A DNA stretch of 64,000 nucleotides from Pseudomonas sp. ERMR1:02 (GCF_002277815.1 NZ_NKJI01000005.1:62001-126000), one strand, 5' to 3'. Positions 27,592 to 37,028 are shown, counted from the first letter of the stretch. Translations and numbers: made by a program. The notes: generated by a model from the sequence alone, not told the origin.

Positions 27592-28219
27592 ACTGCGCGC
27601 GACGCCAGACACTCGCCAACCAAGGCTGCTGCTCGCGCGGCAACCCCGCCGGCCGGTAGTAATGCTCCAGCTCCACAAACCCCGCTTCAGTCAGCAATTG
27701 CTGCCACGCCTGAAGATCGTGATACGCCCCATAACGCGGCCCATTCCAGCCTTCCTGATTTTCGCCACGGGGATTGGAACTGAACAACACCCCACCGGGT
27801 TTCAACGTCGCTCGCAGCTCCTGCAACACCCTCGGCAATTCCTGAAGCGGGATGTGAAACAGCACCGCATTGGCGAAAATCCCGTCGAAACGTTCAGCCG
27901 GCAGATCGAGCTTCAAGAAGTCCTGGTGCCAGACCTCGCAACCACTGTCCGCCCGCGCCATCTGCGCAAACTTTTCCGCACCGTCGAGGCCGACCGGCTT
28001 GTGGCCCATGCGAGTGAACGTTTGCAAATCACGCCCCGGTCCACAGCCAAAATCCAGAATATCGAACGGCGTCTCGCCCTGAATATGCCGCAACAGCGCA
28101 TCGATGTTCTGGCTGACGTCGTGATCACGTGTCCCTTCGCGAAAACCCTCGGCCACCGAGTTGTAATGGCCCAGGGTGGTGGCGGTGATCTGGTCGAGGT
28201 CGGTGGGGGTCTGTTTCAT
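27590..28219 (-). CDS. Class I SAM-dependent methyltransferase
   Basis: 209 residues from ATG 28217-28219 (MKQTPTDLDQ); an in-frame ATG 18 bp further up is possible. Motif I is ILDFGCGPGRDL, motif II GLDGAEKF, and the post-I region FDGIFANAVLFHIPLQELPRVL then LKPGGVLFSSNPRGE fit the Methyltransf_11/25 family. Substrate unknown. Small-molecule methylation is likeliest; no partner gene helps decide. Conserved N-terminal YNSVAEGFREGTRDHDVSQN is typical of this Pseudomonas group. Confidence 0.85.
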   Translation of the reverse strand: MKQTPTDLDQITATTLGHYNSVAEGFREGTRDHDVSQNIDALLRHIQGETPFDILDFGCGPGRDLQTFTRMGHKPVGLDGAEKFAQMARADSGCEVWHQDFLKLDLPAERFDGIFANAVLFHIPLQELPRVLQELRATLKPGGVLFSSNPRGENQEGWNGPRYGAYHDLQAWQQLLTEAGFVELEHYYRPAGLPREQQPWLASVWRRAQ

Positions 28220-28286
28220 GGTGGGCTGCGCAGGCAATAGGGATATGCCGAATATACGCCATGACGCCGGGGGCTGCTGCGCAGCC

Positions 28287-28353
28287 CATCGCGAGCAGGC
28301 TCACTCCCACATTGGACCGCATACCCCTGTAGGAGTGAGCCTGCTCGCGATGG
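28287..28353. repeat. REP pair, family B, outward arms
   Basis: Arms CATCGCGAGCAGGCTCACTC and TGTAGGAGTGAGCCTGCTCG are arranged in the opposite order to most pairs in this window, with 17 bp between them. Confidence 0.85.
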
Positions 28354-28375
28354 CGGTGTTACTGACAACCAATGA

Positions 28376-28720
28376 CTAACTGTGCTTCATCCCCAAACAT
28401 TCAATGGAGTGATCCACCATAGCCTTGGCAATTTCCAGCAAATGCCAGATCGAATACACCATGGCCCTTTCGGCGCCCTTGAGGTGGTCGCCACACTGAT
28501 AGGCGCTCACTGATGCACAGCGCAACAGGTCGGCCACATAGAGCTGGGTGTCTTCAAAACTCACGTCTTTGCTGACGTTGTAGAAACGCAATTCATCGGG
28601 TGGCGCGGGCTGATCGCCGGTGAGGTAGAAATCAATGGCGCGATAGAGCGCGGATCGATCCCTGAGCGGGTCTGCTGCGGTGGGTTCTTCGGAAGGTGGA
28701 TCGGGAACTGATTTATCCAT
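28376..28720 (-). CDS. Small DUF6124/DUF3077-like protein
   Basis: 114 residues. It begins MDKSVPDPPSEEPTAADPL and has a helical C terminus with LRCASVSAYQCGDHLKGAERAMVYSIWHLLEIAKAMVDHSIECLG. Small acidic-N-terminal proteins like this occur in many copies in fluorescent Pseudomonas and have no known function. A preceding AGGAGT ribosome site and ATG 28718-28720 fix the start. The long leader (next entry) looks structured and may control it. Confidence 0.7.
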   Translation of the reverse strand: MDKSVPDPPSEEPTAADPLRDRSALYRAIDFYLTGDQPAPPDELRFYNVSKDVSFEDTQLYVADLLRCASVSAYQCGDHLKGAERAMVYSIWHLLEIAKAMVDHSIECLGMKHS

Positions 28721-28746
28721 GAGTGTTACTCCTATTGCTGCATGGG

Positions 28747-28853
28747 AGCCATCACTTTTCGCCTACTAAACGATAGGGTGGTGGCTGTGCGCAGGTAGTA
28801 GGCCGGTCAATAGGAAAACCGGTGCATCCGAAGATGCCCCACGCACAGCTACC
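28747..28853 (-). ncRNA. Candidate structured leader RNA of the DUF6124-like gene
   Basis: Read on the minus strand, a 12-bp outer stem (28853-28842 with 28791-28780, one mismatch/wobble) encloses two hairpins. The first is GCATC-TTCG-GATGC (28837-28824) and the second is CCGGT...ACCGG (28822-28803), giving a three-way junction. The 3' strand of the outer stem can instead pair with 28755-28747 nearer the start codon (8 of 9 bases), a mutually exclusive alternative. The gene starts 26 bp downstream. Not matched to a named RNA family by me. Confidence 0.55.
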
Positions 28854-29086
28854 ATTTCTGCATACGGCAAAAAATCGCCGAGCATGAGCATGGAGTTGCT
28901 ATGCACCTATTGTCCGGGGCTACTAAACCCGATCACTGATGAGCAGTGACGGACCGAGACTAGCCACCGAATTCGGCAGGCGCAAGCGTGCGGAATAATC
29001 TAGGAAATGTCCTGCAAAGGAAAGGGATAGGGCCTTCGGAAGCACTGATTTTCCTGTACGAAATATCGCCAGGAACGCCACCTTCC

Positions 29087-29186
29087 TGTAGGAGCGAGCA
29101 TGCTCGCGAAAAACCTGAGGGCGCCGTGGGGCATCAGGTTCCCCGCGTTATCGTTGACCTCCATCGCGAGCATGCTCGCTCCTACA
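29087..29186. repeat. REP pair, family B (CATGCTCGC variant)
   Basis: Arms TGTAGGAGCGAGCATGCTCG and complement, about 45 bp apart, just after the metI-like stop codon on the minus strand. Confidence 0.88.
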
Positions 29187-29195
29187 GGTGGGGGG

Positions 29196-29840
29196 TTACC
29201 GTTTGTTGAGGCCCCGGGCCAAGCGATCGCCACCCAGCTGAATCACTGCCACCAACGCCACCAGCAGCACAATCACCGTCAACATGATCTGGCTGTCAAA
29301 GCGCTGATACCCATATCGATAAGCAATGTCGCCCAGTCCACCGGCGCCAATCGCACCGGCCATGGCCGACGAGTTGATCATCGTCACCAGGGTAATGGTG
29401 AACCCACCGACAATTCCCGGCAGCGCCTCAGGCAGCAACACATGCCAAACGATGTGCCCACGCCGGCAGCCCATGGCTTGCGCCGCTTCGATCAAGCCGT
29501 GATCAACCTCGCGCAAACTGACTTCGGCAATCCGCGCAAAGAACGGCGTGGCGGCGATGGTCAGCGGCACCACGGCCGCCCACACGCCGTATGTGGTGCC
29601 GACGATCAACCGGGTGAACGGAATCAGCGCGACCATCAGGATCAGAAACGGAATCGAACGAAACAGGTTAACGAACGCGCCCAGTGCGCGGTTCAGCGCC
29701 GGGGCTTCGTAGATGCCGCCCTTTGAGCTGGTGACCAGGATCACCGCCAGCGGAATGCCCGCCAGCAGTGCGATCAACGACGACACACCGACCATCAGGA
29801 ACGTGTCGATAAAACCCTGCAGCAAGCGATCAAACCACAT
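29196..29840 (-). CDS. metI: Methionine-type ABC permease MetI
   Basis: 214 residues, five hydrophobic segments, and the MetI EAA loop ([24 protein letters not shown]) with a conserved [17 protein letters not shown] stretch. Starts 11 bp inside the end of metN. It is the last gene of the metQ-metN-metI order. The neighbouring monooxygenase and SfnB genes suggest that the substrate may be an organosulfur compound other than methionine; the family alone cannot tell. Confidence 0.88.
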   Translation of the reverse strand: MWFDRLLQGFIDTFLMVGVSSLIALLAGIPLAVILVTSSKGGIYEAPALNRALGAFVNLFRSIPFLILMVALIPFTRLIVGTTYGVWAAVVPLTIAATPFFARIAEVSLREVDHGLIEAAQAMGCRRGHIVWHVLLPEALPGIVGGFTITLVTMINSSAMAGAIGAGGLGDIAYRYGYQRFDSQIMLTVIVLLVALVAVIQLGGDRLARGLNKR

Positions 29841-30963
29841 AGCCCAACACCTCTACCTGTTGCGCCCAGTGGCCGGCAAGCTGACGCAATTCTTCGGCGC
29901 CGAGGGACGAGCCGGTCACCGCCAGCAGCAATTGCCCCAGCGCATGGCCCTGAATCCGTTCCACACCACCTTGCAGCAATCGCACGCGGCCACCGAGGGC
30001 GCTGAACAGGGCGGCGATGTCGGGTTCGTTATGCGCGTCACCGGTGAATTGCAGACGCAGGACAACAGCGTTATCCAAGGACTGCGGTTGCGCCTGTAAA
30101 CGGCTTTGCAGTTCGGGCGGCAAGGCATGCTGCAACGGCGCGAGCAAGGTCTTGCTGACCTCATGCTGCGGGTTGCCGAACACTTGCCACACCGGCCCCT
30201 GCTCGACAACGCGTCCGCGTTCAAGCACGACCACGCGATCGCAGATCTCGCGGATCACCGCCATTTCGTGGGTGATCAAAATGATGGTCAAACCCAGGCG
30301 CTGATTAATCTCGCGCAGCAGGCCGAGGATCGAGTGCGTAGTCTCCGGGTCCAGCGCCGAGGTGGCTTCGTCACAGAGTAGAATTGCCGGGTCGTGGACC
30401 AACGCGCGGGCGATGCCGACGCGCTGTTTCTGGCCCCCGGATAGCTGCGCCGGGTACGCTTTGTGCTTCGCTTCAAGGCCGACCAGTTCCAGCAGTTCAC
30501 GGACTTTGCGGTCGCGCTGTTCCTTCGGTACACCGGCGACTTTCAACGGCAATTCGACGTTCTGCCAAACGGTCTTGGCCGACATCAGATTGAAGTGCTG
30601 GAAGATCATGCCGATGCGTCGACGCAGTTTTACCAGTCGGTCCTCATCGAACTCGCCGATGTCGACCTGATCGATCAACACCCGACCACTGCTCGGTTGT
30701 TCCAGGCGATTGATGGTGCGGATCAGCGACGATTTGCCAGCACCGCTGCGGCCGATGATGCCGAACACTTCACCGCGCTGGATCGCCAGGTCGATACCGT
30801 GCAGGGCGGCCACCGGGCCTTGCGAGCCTTCATAGGTTTTGCCCAGGCCGATGAAGCGCACGTGGGCACGGTTGAGCTCTGGATGCAGTTCCGTCTGTTC
30901 GGCATGCTCTTGGGTAGGACGGTGCTCTGGAATTTCCAGTCGCAGTTGGGTGGCTGCCGTCAT
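29830..30963 (-). CDS. metN: Methionine-type ABC ATPase MetN
   Basis: 377 residues from ATG 30961-30963 ([10 protein letters not shown]); an in-frame ATG five codons earlier would overlap metQ. Walker [10 protein letters not shown], signature LSGGQKQR, Walker [17 protein letters not shown], switch [18 protein letters not shown]-terminal ACT-like regulatory domain (about 290-377, [16 protein letters not shown]) is the site of methionine trans-inhibition in E. coli MetN. The N-terminal 30 residues are an extension before the ABC fold. Confidence 0.9.
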   Translation of the reverse strand: MTAATQLRLEIPEHRPTQEHAEQTELHPELNRAHVRFIGLGKTYEGSQGPVAALHGIDLAIQRGEVFGIIGRSGAGKSSLIRTINRLEQPSSGRVLIDQVDIGEFDEDRLVKLRRRIGMIFQHFNLMSAKTVWQNVELPLKVAGVPKEQRDRKVRELLELVGLEAKHKAYPAQLSGGQKQRVGIARALVHDPAILLCDEATSALDPETTHSILGLLREINQRLGLTIILITHEMAVIREICDRVVVLERGRVVEQGPVWQVFGNPQHEVSKTLLAPLQHALPPELQSRLQAQPQSLDNAVVLRLQFTGDAHNEPDIAALFSALGGRVRLLQGGVERIQGHALGQLLLAVTGSSLGAEELRQLAGHWAQQVEVLGYVV

Positions 30964-30965
30964 GC

Positions 30966-31775
30966 TCAGCTTTCCCAACCGGCTTGATAGAGCTTGCCGT
31001 GAGCTTTATCCAATGCGGCGCGCACGGCGGGCGAATGCTGGTAGATGTCGACGAATTTGATCAGGCGCGGATCGGTTTTGCTCTTCGGCTGGATCACGAA
31101 CTGAATCACGTATTCCTTGTGATCCAGACCGTCGAACAGCAGGGCCGAGCCGGCGTCGAAGGTCTTCGACAGACGGATATAGGCAGGGTAGCCCTGGACC
31201 AGATCGGCGTCGTCATAAGCGCGCACCAGTTGCACCGCTTCGACCTGAAGAATCTTGATTTTCTTCGGGTTGGCAATGATGTCTTCTTCGGTGGCCTTGT
31301 AGCCGACGCCCGGCTTGAGGGTGATCAAACCGGCCTTGGCGAGCAGCTGCAAACCACGACCGCTGTTGATCGGATCGTTGGCGATGGCGACGCTTGCGCC
31401 TTCTGGCAGCTCGTCGAAGCTTTTGTATTTCTTCGAATAGAGACCGACGTTGTTGATGATCCCTGGCGCGAACGGCACCAGGTCAAAACCGGCCGCAGCC
31501 TTGGCGTTTTCCAGGAACGGGATGTGCTGGAAGTAGTTCACGTCGATGTCGCCCGAGGCGAGGCTGACGTTCGGCGCGATCCAGTCGCTGAACTCCACCA
31601 GTTCGACTTTCAGGCCTTGCTTGCCGGCTTCTTCGACTGCCGCTTCCAGTGGAATGGCGAAGGCGGCGGTGGTTCCGATTTTCAGTGGCGCGTCGGCGGC
31701 GAAGGTGATGGAGCTGAAGAGGCCGAGGGCCAGGGCCAGTGCTTTGACTGGGTGAGAGAAGTAGGTCTTGGTCAT
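30966..31775 (-). CDS. metQ: MetQ/NlpA-family substrate-binding protein
   Basis: 269 residues from ATG 31773-31775 ([30 protein letters not shown]), a signal peptide with likely cut at TFA/AD and no lipobox. Family motifs: [36 protein letters not shown] and [21 protein letters not shown]. Longer frames to 31982 translate REP sequence and are rejected. It is the second NlpA-type protein in the window and the two differ substantially, so distinct ligands are likely. The stop is 2 bp from the metN start codon. Confidence 0.88.
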   Translation of the reverse strand: MTKTYFSHPVKALALALGLFSSITFAADAPLKIGTTAAFAIPLEAAVEEAGKQGLKVELVEFSDWIAPNVSLASGDIDVNYFQHIPFLENAKAAAGFDLVPFAPGIINNVGLYSKKYKSFDELPEGASVAIANDPINSGRGLQLLAKAGLITLKPGVGYKATEEDIIANPKKIKILQVEAVQLVRAYDDADLVQGYPAYIRLSKTFDAGSALLFDGLDHKEYVIQFVIQPKSKTDPRLIKFVDIYQHSPAVRAALDKAHGKLYQAGWES

Positions 31776-31825
31776 GATAGTTATTCCAGTCAGTGCAAAA
31801 AATGTTTGGTGTTTGGGCGGGCCTC

Positions 31826-31893
31826 TTCGCGGGCAAGCCTCGCTCCTACAAGGGAATGCAGTGCTCTTGTAGGAGCGAGGCTTGCCCGCGAAG
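31826..31893. repeat. REP pair, family B (GAGGCTTGCCCGC variant)
   Basis: Arms TTCGCGGGCAAGCCTCGCTC and TGTAGGAGCGAGGCTTGCCC in outward order, between the flavin monooxygenase gene and metQ. Confidence 0.88.
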
Positions 31894-31896
31894 CTT

Positions 31897-33255
31897 TTAG
31901 CGGCGAAACGCGGAGCCGGTATGTTGCTCGGGCAAATGCGCCCCTTCGCGAAACAGCTTTTCCCGCAAGCTGCCCTCGTCATAAGCCGTCTTGTACGACC
32001 CTCGACGCTGCAACTGCGGAATCACCAGTTCAATGAAATCCACATAGCTTTCCGGTGTGACAATGCGCGTCAGGTTGAAGCCGTCGAGCCCGGTTTCGGC
32101 GATCCACGATTCCAGCTCATCCGCCACTTGCTCAGGCGAGCCGACCACGGTGATGTAGCGTCCGCCGAGGGCGTGTTGTTCGAGCAATTTGCGCCGGGTC
32201 CAGTCGTTGTTCTGCAAGTTTTTGGTGGCGGACTGGATGGCGTTGCTCTTCACGTACTGGATCGGTTCGTCGATCGCGTACTCGGAAAAATCGATGCCGG
32301 TGGACGCCGAGAAATGCGCCACCCCGGCCTCGGCACTGGCGTAGCTCAGGTACTCGGCGTGCTTGGCCCAGGCCAGCTCTTCGGTCGCGCCGACAATCAC
32401 GTTCAAGCCCATGAACACTTTGATGTCCTCGGGGTTGCGCCCGGCCTCGACGGCACTGGCGCGGACCTTGTCCACCTGCACCTTGGTCGACGGTTTGTTC
32501 TGGCCGCTGATGAACACGCACTCGGCATGCCGCCCGGCGAACAGCAAGCCGCGCTCGGAACTGCCTGCCTGGAACAGCACCGGCGTGCGCTGCGGCGACG
32601 GCTCGCACAGGTGATAGCCCTCGACCTGATAGAACTCTCCCTTGTGCTCTACCTTGTGCACTTTTTCCGGTTGCGCGTAGATACGTTGCTGCGGATCGTT
32701 CAGCACTGCGCCGTTTTCCCAGCTGCCTTCCCAGAGTTTGTAGAGCACCTCCAGGTATTCGTCGGCCTGGTCGTAGCGGCGGTCGTGCTCGACCTGTTCG
32801 CTCAGGCCCATGGCCTTGGCGGCGCTGTCGAGGTAACCAGTGACGATGTTCCAGCCCACGCGACCGCGACTCAGATGATCGAGGGTCGACATGCGCCGAG
32901 CGAACAGGTACGGCGGCTCGTAGGTGAGGTTGGCGGTGAGGCCGAAGCCGAGGTTCTTTGTTACCGCCGCCATGGCCGACACCAGCAGCAGCGGGTCGTT
33001 GACCGGCAGCTGGATTGATTCTTTCAGCGGCACGTCCACCGAGTTCTGGTACACGTCGTAGACGCCGACAATGTCGGCGATGAACAAGCCGTCGAACAGC
33101 CCGCGCTCCAGCAACTGCGCCAGTTCGGTCCAGTATTCGATCGTCTTGTATTGGGTCGAGGTGTCCCGTGGATGCGTCCACAGGCCATGGTTGATGTGCC
33201 CGATGCAGTTCATGTTGAACGCGTTAAGCAGGATCTTCTTTTTAGCCACAGTCAT
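31897..33255 (-). CDS. LLM-class flavin-dependent monooxygenase (NtaA/SnaA/DszA type)
   Basis: 452 residues. The bacterial luciferase-like fold of the nitrilotriacetate/DszA subgroup is recognisable from LLNAFNMNCIGHINHGLWTHPRD, LSRGRVGWNIVTGYLDSAAKAMGL, and PVLFQAGSSERGLLFAGRHAECVFI. These enzymes use FMNH2 from a separate reductase to oxidise organosulfur or amine substrates. Start ATG 33253-33255 overlaps the SfnB-like stop (ATGA), implying co-translation. Likely role: releasing sulfur from an imported compound. No flavin reductase gene is in the cluster, so one must come from elsewhere. Confidence 0.87.
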   Translation of the reverse strand: MTVAKKKILLNAFNMNCIGHINHGLWTHPRDTSTQYKTIEYWTELAQLLERGLFDGLFIADIVGVYDVYQNSVDVPLKESIQLPVNDPLLLVSAMAAVTKNLGFGLTANLTYEPPYLFARRMSTLDHLSRGRVGWNIVTGYLDSAAKAMGLSEQVEHDRRYDQADEYLEVLYKLWEGSWENGAVLNDPQQRIYAQPEKVHKVEHKGEFYQVEGYHLCEPSPQRTPVLFQAGSSERGLLFAGRHAECVFISGQNKPSTKVQVDKVRASAVEAGRNPEDIKVFMGLNVIVGATEELAWAKHAEYLSYASAEAGVAHFSASTGIDFSEYAIDEPIQYVKSNAIQSATKNLQNNDWTRRKLLEQHALGGRYITVVGSPEQVADELESWIAETGLDGFNLTRIVTPESYVDFIELVIPQLQRRGSYKTAYDEGSLREKLFREGAHLPEQHTGSAFRR

Positions 33256-34448
33256 CAGATGGTCCCCCGTAGTGGCGGGTTTTCATCGTTGAGGTAGTAG
33301 TTGCCGACGGCGTGATACTTCCAGCGCACCGGGTCGTGCAGCGTATGCACCCGAGCGTTGCGCCAGTGACGATCCAGGCCGTGCTCCCTCAGGGTCGCCT
33401 GGCTGCCCGCCAATTCGAACAGCGTGGTGCCGGCAGCGAGGGAAATCTCGGTGCTGATGGCCCGTGCTTCGGCGACGGCAATCGATGCGGCGGCAACGGT
33501 CTCGGCGTTGGTGTCGGCCTGGGCCTTGTCGAGGAATTCACCGGCGCGTTCGAGCAGTGCTTCGGTGGCGTGCAAGCGAATGCTCAGGTGTCCGAAGCTC
33601 TTGAGGGTCAGGGGATCTTCGGTGGCAATTTCATGGGTGGCGTCAATCCACGGGCGGGTTTTGGTGCGTACGAAGTGCAGCGCATCTTCATAGGCAGCGC
33701 GGGCGATGCCGGTGTCGATGGCGGCGTGGAGAATCTGCGCCAGCGGGCCGACCGGGGTCGGGCGCTCGAAGGCGGTTTGAAACGGGATCACGTCTTCGGC
33801 GGCCACGAAGACATCTTCGAACACCACCGAACCGCTGCCGGTGGTGCGCTGGCCGAAGCCGTTCCAGTCGTCGATCACCGTCAGGCCTTTGCTGTTGCTG
33901 GGGACGAATGCCAGTTGCTGCACACCGTTTTCATCGATCACCGAGGTCGGAATGCGCTGGGCGTAAATCGCGCCGGTGGCGTAAAACTTGCGGCCGTTGA
34001 TGCGATAGCCGTCACCATCGCGTACAAGGCTGGTGACGCGGTCGTGGGCGGTTTTGGTGCCCAGTTCAGCCAGCGCATTACCGAAGCGCTGACCGGCCAG
34101 CACCTCGGCGTACAGGCGTTTTTTCTGTTCTTCGCTGCCGTTCACGCGCAGCACTTCCAGGGCATAAAAATGGTTCTGCGGGATCTGCCCCAGCGAGCCG
34201 TCAGCCTGTGAAATCAGGGCGATGACTTTGGCCAGCGTGACGTTGGAAACACCGGCGCCGCCATACTCCTTGGGCACGCTGATGCCCCAGAGGCCCGAAC
34301 GGGAAAACACTTCCAGCTCCGGGTGTGGCAAACGGCGTTCGCGGTCACGCAGGGCGCTATCGCGTTTGAAATCTTCGGCCAGGTCGCTGGCGATGATCAG
34401 GGCTTGCTCATCGCTGGTGATGACCGCGACGGGGTGAGAAAAAGTCAT
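33255..34448 (-). CDS. SfnB-family acyl-CoA-dehydrogenase-like oxidoreductase, copy 1
   Basis: 397 residues with the acyl-CoA dehydrogenase fold in its FMN-monooxygenase-like subgroup (DszC/SfnB). Seen are VPKEYGGAGVSNVTLAKVIALIS, LGQIPQNHFYALEVLRVNG, DRVTSLVRDGDGYRINGRKFYATGA split around the active-site lid, and a C-terminal RHWRNARVHTLHDPVRWKYHAVG. SfnB proteins are tied to sulfur acquisition from organosulfur compounds. The catalytic glutamate of true acyl-CoA dehydrogenases is not evident. Lies between the second SfnB and the monooxygenase in one operon. Confidence 0.85.
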   Translation of the reverse strand: MTFSHPVAVITSDEQALIIASDLAEDFKRDSALRDRERRLPHPELEVFSRSGLWGISVPKEYGGAGVSNVTLAKVIALISQADGSLGQIPQNHFYALEVLRVNGSEEQKKRLYAEVLAGQRFGNALAELGTKTAHDRVTSLVRDGDGYRINGRKFYATGAIYAQRIPTSVIDENGVQQLAFVPSNSKGLTVIDDWNGFGQRTTGSGSVVFEDVFVAAEDVIPFQTAFERPTPVGPLAQILHAAIDTGIARAAYEDALHFVRTKTRPWIDATHEIATEDPLTLKSFGHLSIRLHATEALLERAGEFLDKAQADTNAETVAAASIAVAEARAISTEISLAAGTTLFELAGSQATLREHGLDRHWRNARVHTLHDPVRWKYHAVGNYYLNDENPPLRGTI

Positions 34449-34485
34449 GAGTTTCTCCTGAATCTGAAAATAAGAGCTCTGGTCG

Positions 34486-35727
34486 TTAAATCCAGGAGTG
34501 GCGAGCGGGCAGGGTGCCGTTCAAGTGATAGGCGCCGACCGCGTGATACTTCCAGCGCACCGGGTCGTGCAGGGTGTGCACCCGAGCGTTGCGCCAGTGA
34601 CGGTCGAGGTTGAATTCGGCGAGGGTGGCGCGGCTGCCGGCCAGTTCGAAGAGCTTTTCGCTGGCCAGCAAAGAGATCTCCGTGGTCAGCACTTTGGCTT
34701 CGGCGACGGCAATCGAAGCACGGGCAGCGGACTCGGCGGTGAGCGGCGCGGCGCTGACCTGATCGAGCACTTGCCCGGCCTTGCGCAGCAGGGCTTCGGC
34801 GGCGTGCAGTTCGATTTTCAGTTTGCCGATGTCAGCGATCACATACAGGTCATCGCTGGCTCGTTCAACGTTGGCGTCAATCCATGGCCGAGCGCGGGTT
34901 TTCACGAACTCGATGGCGTCGTCGATGGCGCCCCGGGCGATGCCGGCGTCGATGGCCGCTTGAATCAGCTGCGAGACGGCGCCCTGGGTATTTGGTTTCT
35001 CGTTGATCTTCCAGTTGTCCACCACCAGCTCGGCGTCGACCCGCACGTTGTTGAGCAAAATCGTGCCGCTGGCGGTGGTGCGCTGACCGAAGCCGGACCA
35101 GTCGTCGACGATGCGCAGCCCCGGTGTGCCGCGACGGACGAAGGCCAACACTTGCTTGCCGTCGTCGTTGAGTGCCTTGACCGCAACCCAATGCGCGAAC
35201 AGCGCACCGGTGGAATAGAACTTCTGCCCGTTGAGGATAAAACCGTCGCCATCGGCCGTGATCCGGGCCTTGAGTTCAAGGGTGTTTTTAGTGCCGCGTT
35301 CCGGCCCGGCATTACCGATCCTCCAGCCCTCGAGCACGCTTTTGAACAGCTGTTTTTTCTGCGATTCGGTGGCGCTGCCGAGCACCAGATTCAGAATGCC
35401 GAACTGGTTCTGCGGGATCTGCCCGAGTGCCGGGTCCGCGGCAGAAATGATTGCGAAAACCTCGGCCAGGGTGACGAACGAAACCTGTGGACCACCGTAC
35501 TCGCGCGGGATGGCAATGCTGCCCAGGCCGCTGCGAGTGAACTGTTCGATTTCCGACCACGGCAGCTTGCGCTGCTGGTCGCGTTTGGCCGCTTGCAGGC
35601 GGGCGACTTGCGCCAGCTCATGGGCGGCCTTGATGGCTTGTGCGTCGTTGCGCAGCACTTGCGCAGGCAACAACAATGGGGCGATATCCAGATCACTCTG
35701 GACGATTGCATCTGCCAGACTGGACAT
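34486..35727 (-). CDS. SfnB-family acyl-CoA-dehydrogenase-like oxidoreductase, copy 2
   Basis: 413 residues, a paralogue of the next gene (shared IPREYGG, GQIPQNQF, GFILNGQKFYSTGALFAHW and the C-terminal RHWRNARVHTLHDPVRWKYHAVG). It is first in the operon and starts at ATG 35725-35727. Two different SfnB-like proteins in tandem may form a heteromer or treat successive intermediates. Desulfonation or dibenzothiophene-like oxygenation is the family theme; the actual substrate is unknown. Confidence 0.85.
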   Translation of the reverse strand: MSSLADAIVQSDLDIAPLLLPAQVLRNDAQAIKAAHELAQVARLQAAKRDQQRKLPWSEIEQFTRSGLGSIAIPREYGGPQVSFVTLAEVFAIISAADPALGQIPQNQFGILNLVLGSATESQKKQLFKSVLEGWRIGNAGPERGTKNTLELKARITADGDGFILNGQKFYSTGALFAHWVAVKALNDDGKQVLAFVRRGTPGLRIVDDWSGFGQRTTASGTILLNNVRVDAELVVDNWKINEKPNTQGAVSQLIQAAIDAGIARGAIDDAIEFVKTRARPWIDANVERASDDLYVIADIGKLKIELHAAEALLRKAGQVLDQVSAAPLTAESAARASIAVAEAKVLTTEISLLASEKLFELAGSRATLAEFNLDRHWRNARVHTLHDPVRWKYHAVGAYHLNGTLPARHSWI

Positions 35728-35859
35728 CAGTGCCGCTCCTTGGCTGCACGCAATGCCCTGGCGATCTGCACTGGGGTGATTGTGTTCCGGACCATACCTA
35801 CCTCACATCTTATGGAAGCGCCGCTTAGCGGCGAACGAAAACAAAGAATGTCCGGTGGT

Positions 35860-35925
35860 CCGGTGCATATACCCTAAGCGTTTATAAATAACTTATGAAC
35901 TAACTTTTAGGAATATGTATAGAAG
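35860..35925 (-). promoter_or_regulatory. AT-rich promoter region of the sfnB/monooxygenase operon
   Basis: On the minus strand the word AAGTTATTTATAAAC is followed by GTATATGC. A similar word, AAGTTATTTATTTTC, lies upstream of tauA. Shared control under sulfur limitation is suggested but not shown. Confidence 0.35.
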
Positions 35926-35999
35926 TGTGCCGCCACGAACTGTACGCAGAGCAACACTTGTTTCTGGAGCAACAGTTAATTGTTGAATTCGGCTTTTAT

Positions 36000-36081
36000 T
36001 GTAGGAGCGAGGCTTGCCCGCGAAGGCGTCAGTTCTGGTACGCCGCGTTATCGTTCTTCGCGAGCAAGCTTCGCTCCTACA
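36000..36081. repeat. REP pair, family B, mixed arms
   Basis: Left arm TGTAGGAGCGAGGCTTGCCC, right arm TTCGCGAGCAAGCTTCGCTC then CTACA; the two arms are different variants of the family. Confidence 0.85.
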
Positions 36082-36090
36082 AGCGCAGAC

Positions 36091-36819
36091 TCATTGGTTG
36101 CAGGAGGCAGCAGGCTTGGCAAAACCAATCTTCAACGTCCGCGCCGGGGCCCAGCGCGAGTTGTTGCCGACCCGGTCGAGGATGCAGTAAGTCACCTCCA
36201 GCCGCTGATCCTCGCCGGCTTCAGTGATGATTGCCGGTGGCACCCAGATCCGCAGGGGCAGGCCCACCTCGCACGCTTTGACAGGTGGCAGGTCCAGGCG
36301 CACGTCACCCCAGCGCAGGGTTATTTCATCGCCCTCGGCCATGTTGATGTAAGGCTCGATGGTCAGCGGGACGCCGCGCTGGATCTGTTGTGGGTTGACC
36401 CCACGCCGACGGATGGTGGCGGGGAGACTCACCGGTGCCAGGAGCTGATTTTCGTCAGCGCTGTGCGGCGCAAGCGGGCCGCCAGGGCAGTCGAGTTTGA
36501 CCAGTACCCGCGCCGCCACCGACAGCGCCGGGTTTCGTCCGACCTGCATCACGCGGTAATGCACCCAGGCTGCGCCGCTGAGGATGAAACTTTCCGGTAC
36601 CCGCAGACTGACTGAATGGCCCACGTCTTGCGCCGTCAGCACGCGGGAGGCGACGAAGCTGCCGTCCCAGAACAGTTCAATCAGATCGCCGCTGTCCATG
36701 TCGGCGTATGGCCCAACGTCGACCCACAGGTTGGTCGCCGCGAGGAAATTGATAGCAGCCTTGTTGGCTTGCGCCAGGGTCGGAGGCGCCAGGGACGGGA
36801 TGCGTGAAATGCAGGTCAT
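36091..36819 (-). CDS. Hypothetical protein with two related beta-rich halves
   Basis: 242 residues from ATG 36817-36819 (MTCISRIPSLAPPTLAQANK), chosen because AAGGAGAAAT lies just upstream. I do not recognise it. Two similar segments can be seen: DVGPYADMDSGDLIELFWDGSFVASRVL and IEPYINMAEGDEITLRWGDVRLDLPPV, each followed by a lysine/valine-rich strand pattern ending RVGNNSRWAP or QVGRNPALS. This suggests tandem Ig-like or beta-sandwich domains. There is no signal peptide or membrane segment. Flanked by REP elements on both sides and not in an operon. Confidence 0.6.
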   Translation of the reverse strand: MTCISRIPSLAPPTLAQANKAAINFLAATNLWVDVGPYADMDSGDLIELFWDGSFVASRVLTAQDVGHSVSLRVPESFILSGAAWVHYRVMQVGRNPALSVAARVLVKLDCPGGPLAPHSADENQLLAPVSLPATIRRRGVNPQQIQRGVPLTIEPYINMAEGDEITLRWGDVRLDLPPVKACEVGLPLRIWVPPAIITEAGEDQRLEVTYCILDRVGNNSRWAPARTLKIGFAKPAASCNQ

Positions 36820-37028
36820 GGGTATTTCTCCTTGAAGTATTGCAACGAAATCCATTTCTGAAACAGGCATAAAGTTCGAGTAACCAAACCGTTGAGCTAG
36901 ATAAGTGTGCGCTTGAATAAGAGTCAATAGAGTGAGTTGGTTAAATACCAGGTTCACTGTTATTCAGAAGGCTCCTACGCATCGACGTCAATAAACGCTA
37001 AGGAGTTGTCGAACATACACACGGCTTC

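Noticed and set aside
31776..31982. 69-codon extension of metQ
   Set aside because: It would precede the signal peptide and reads through REP sequence.
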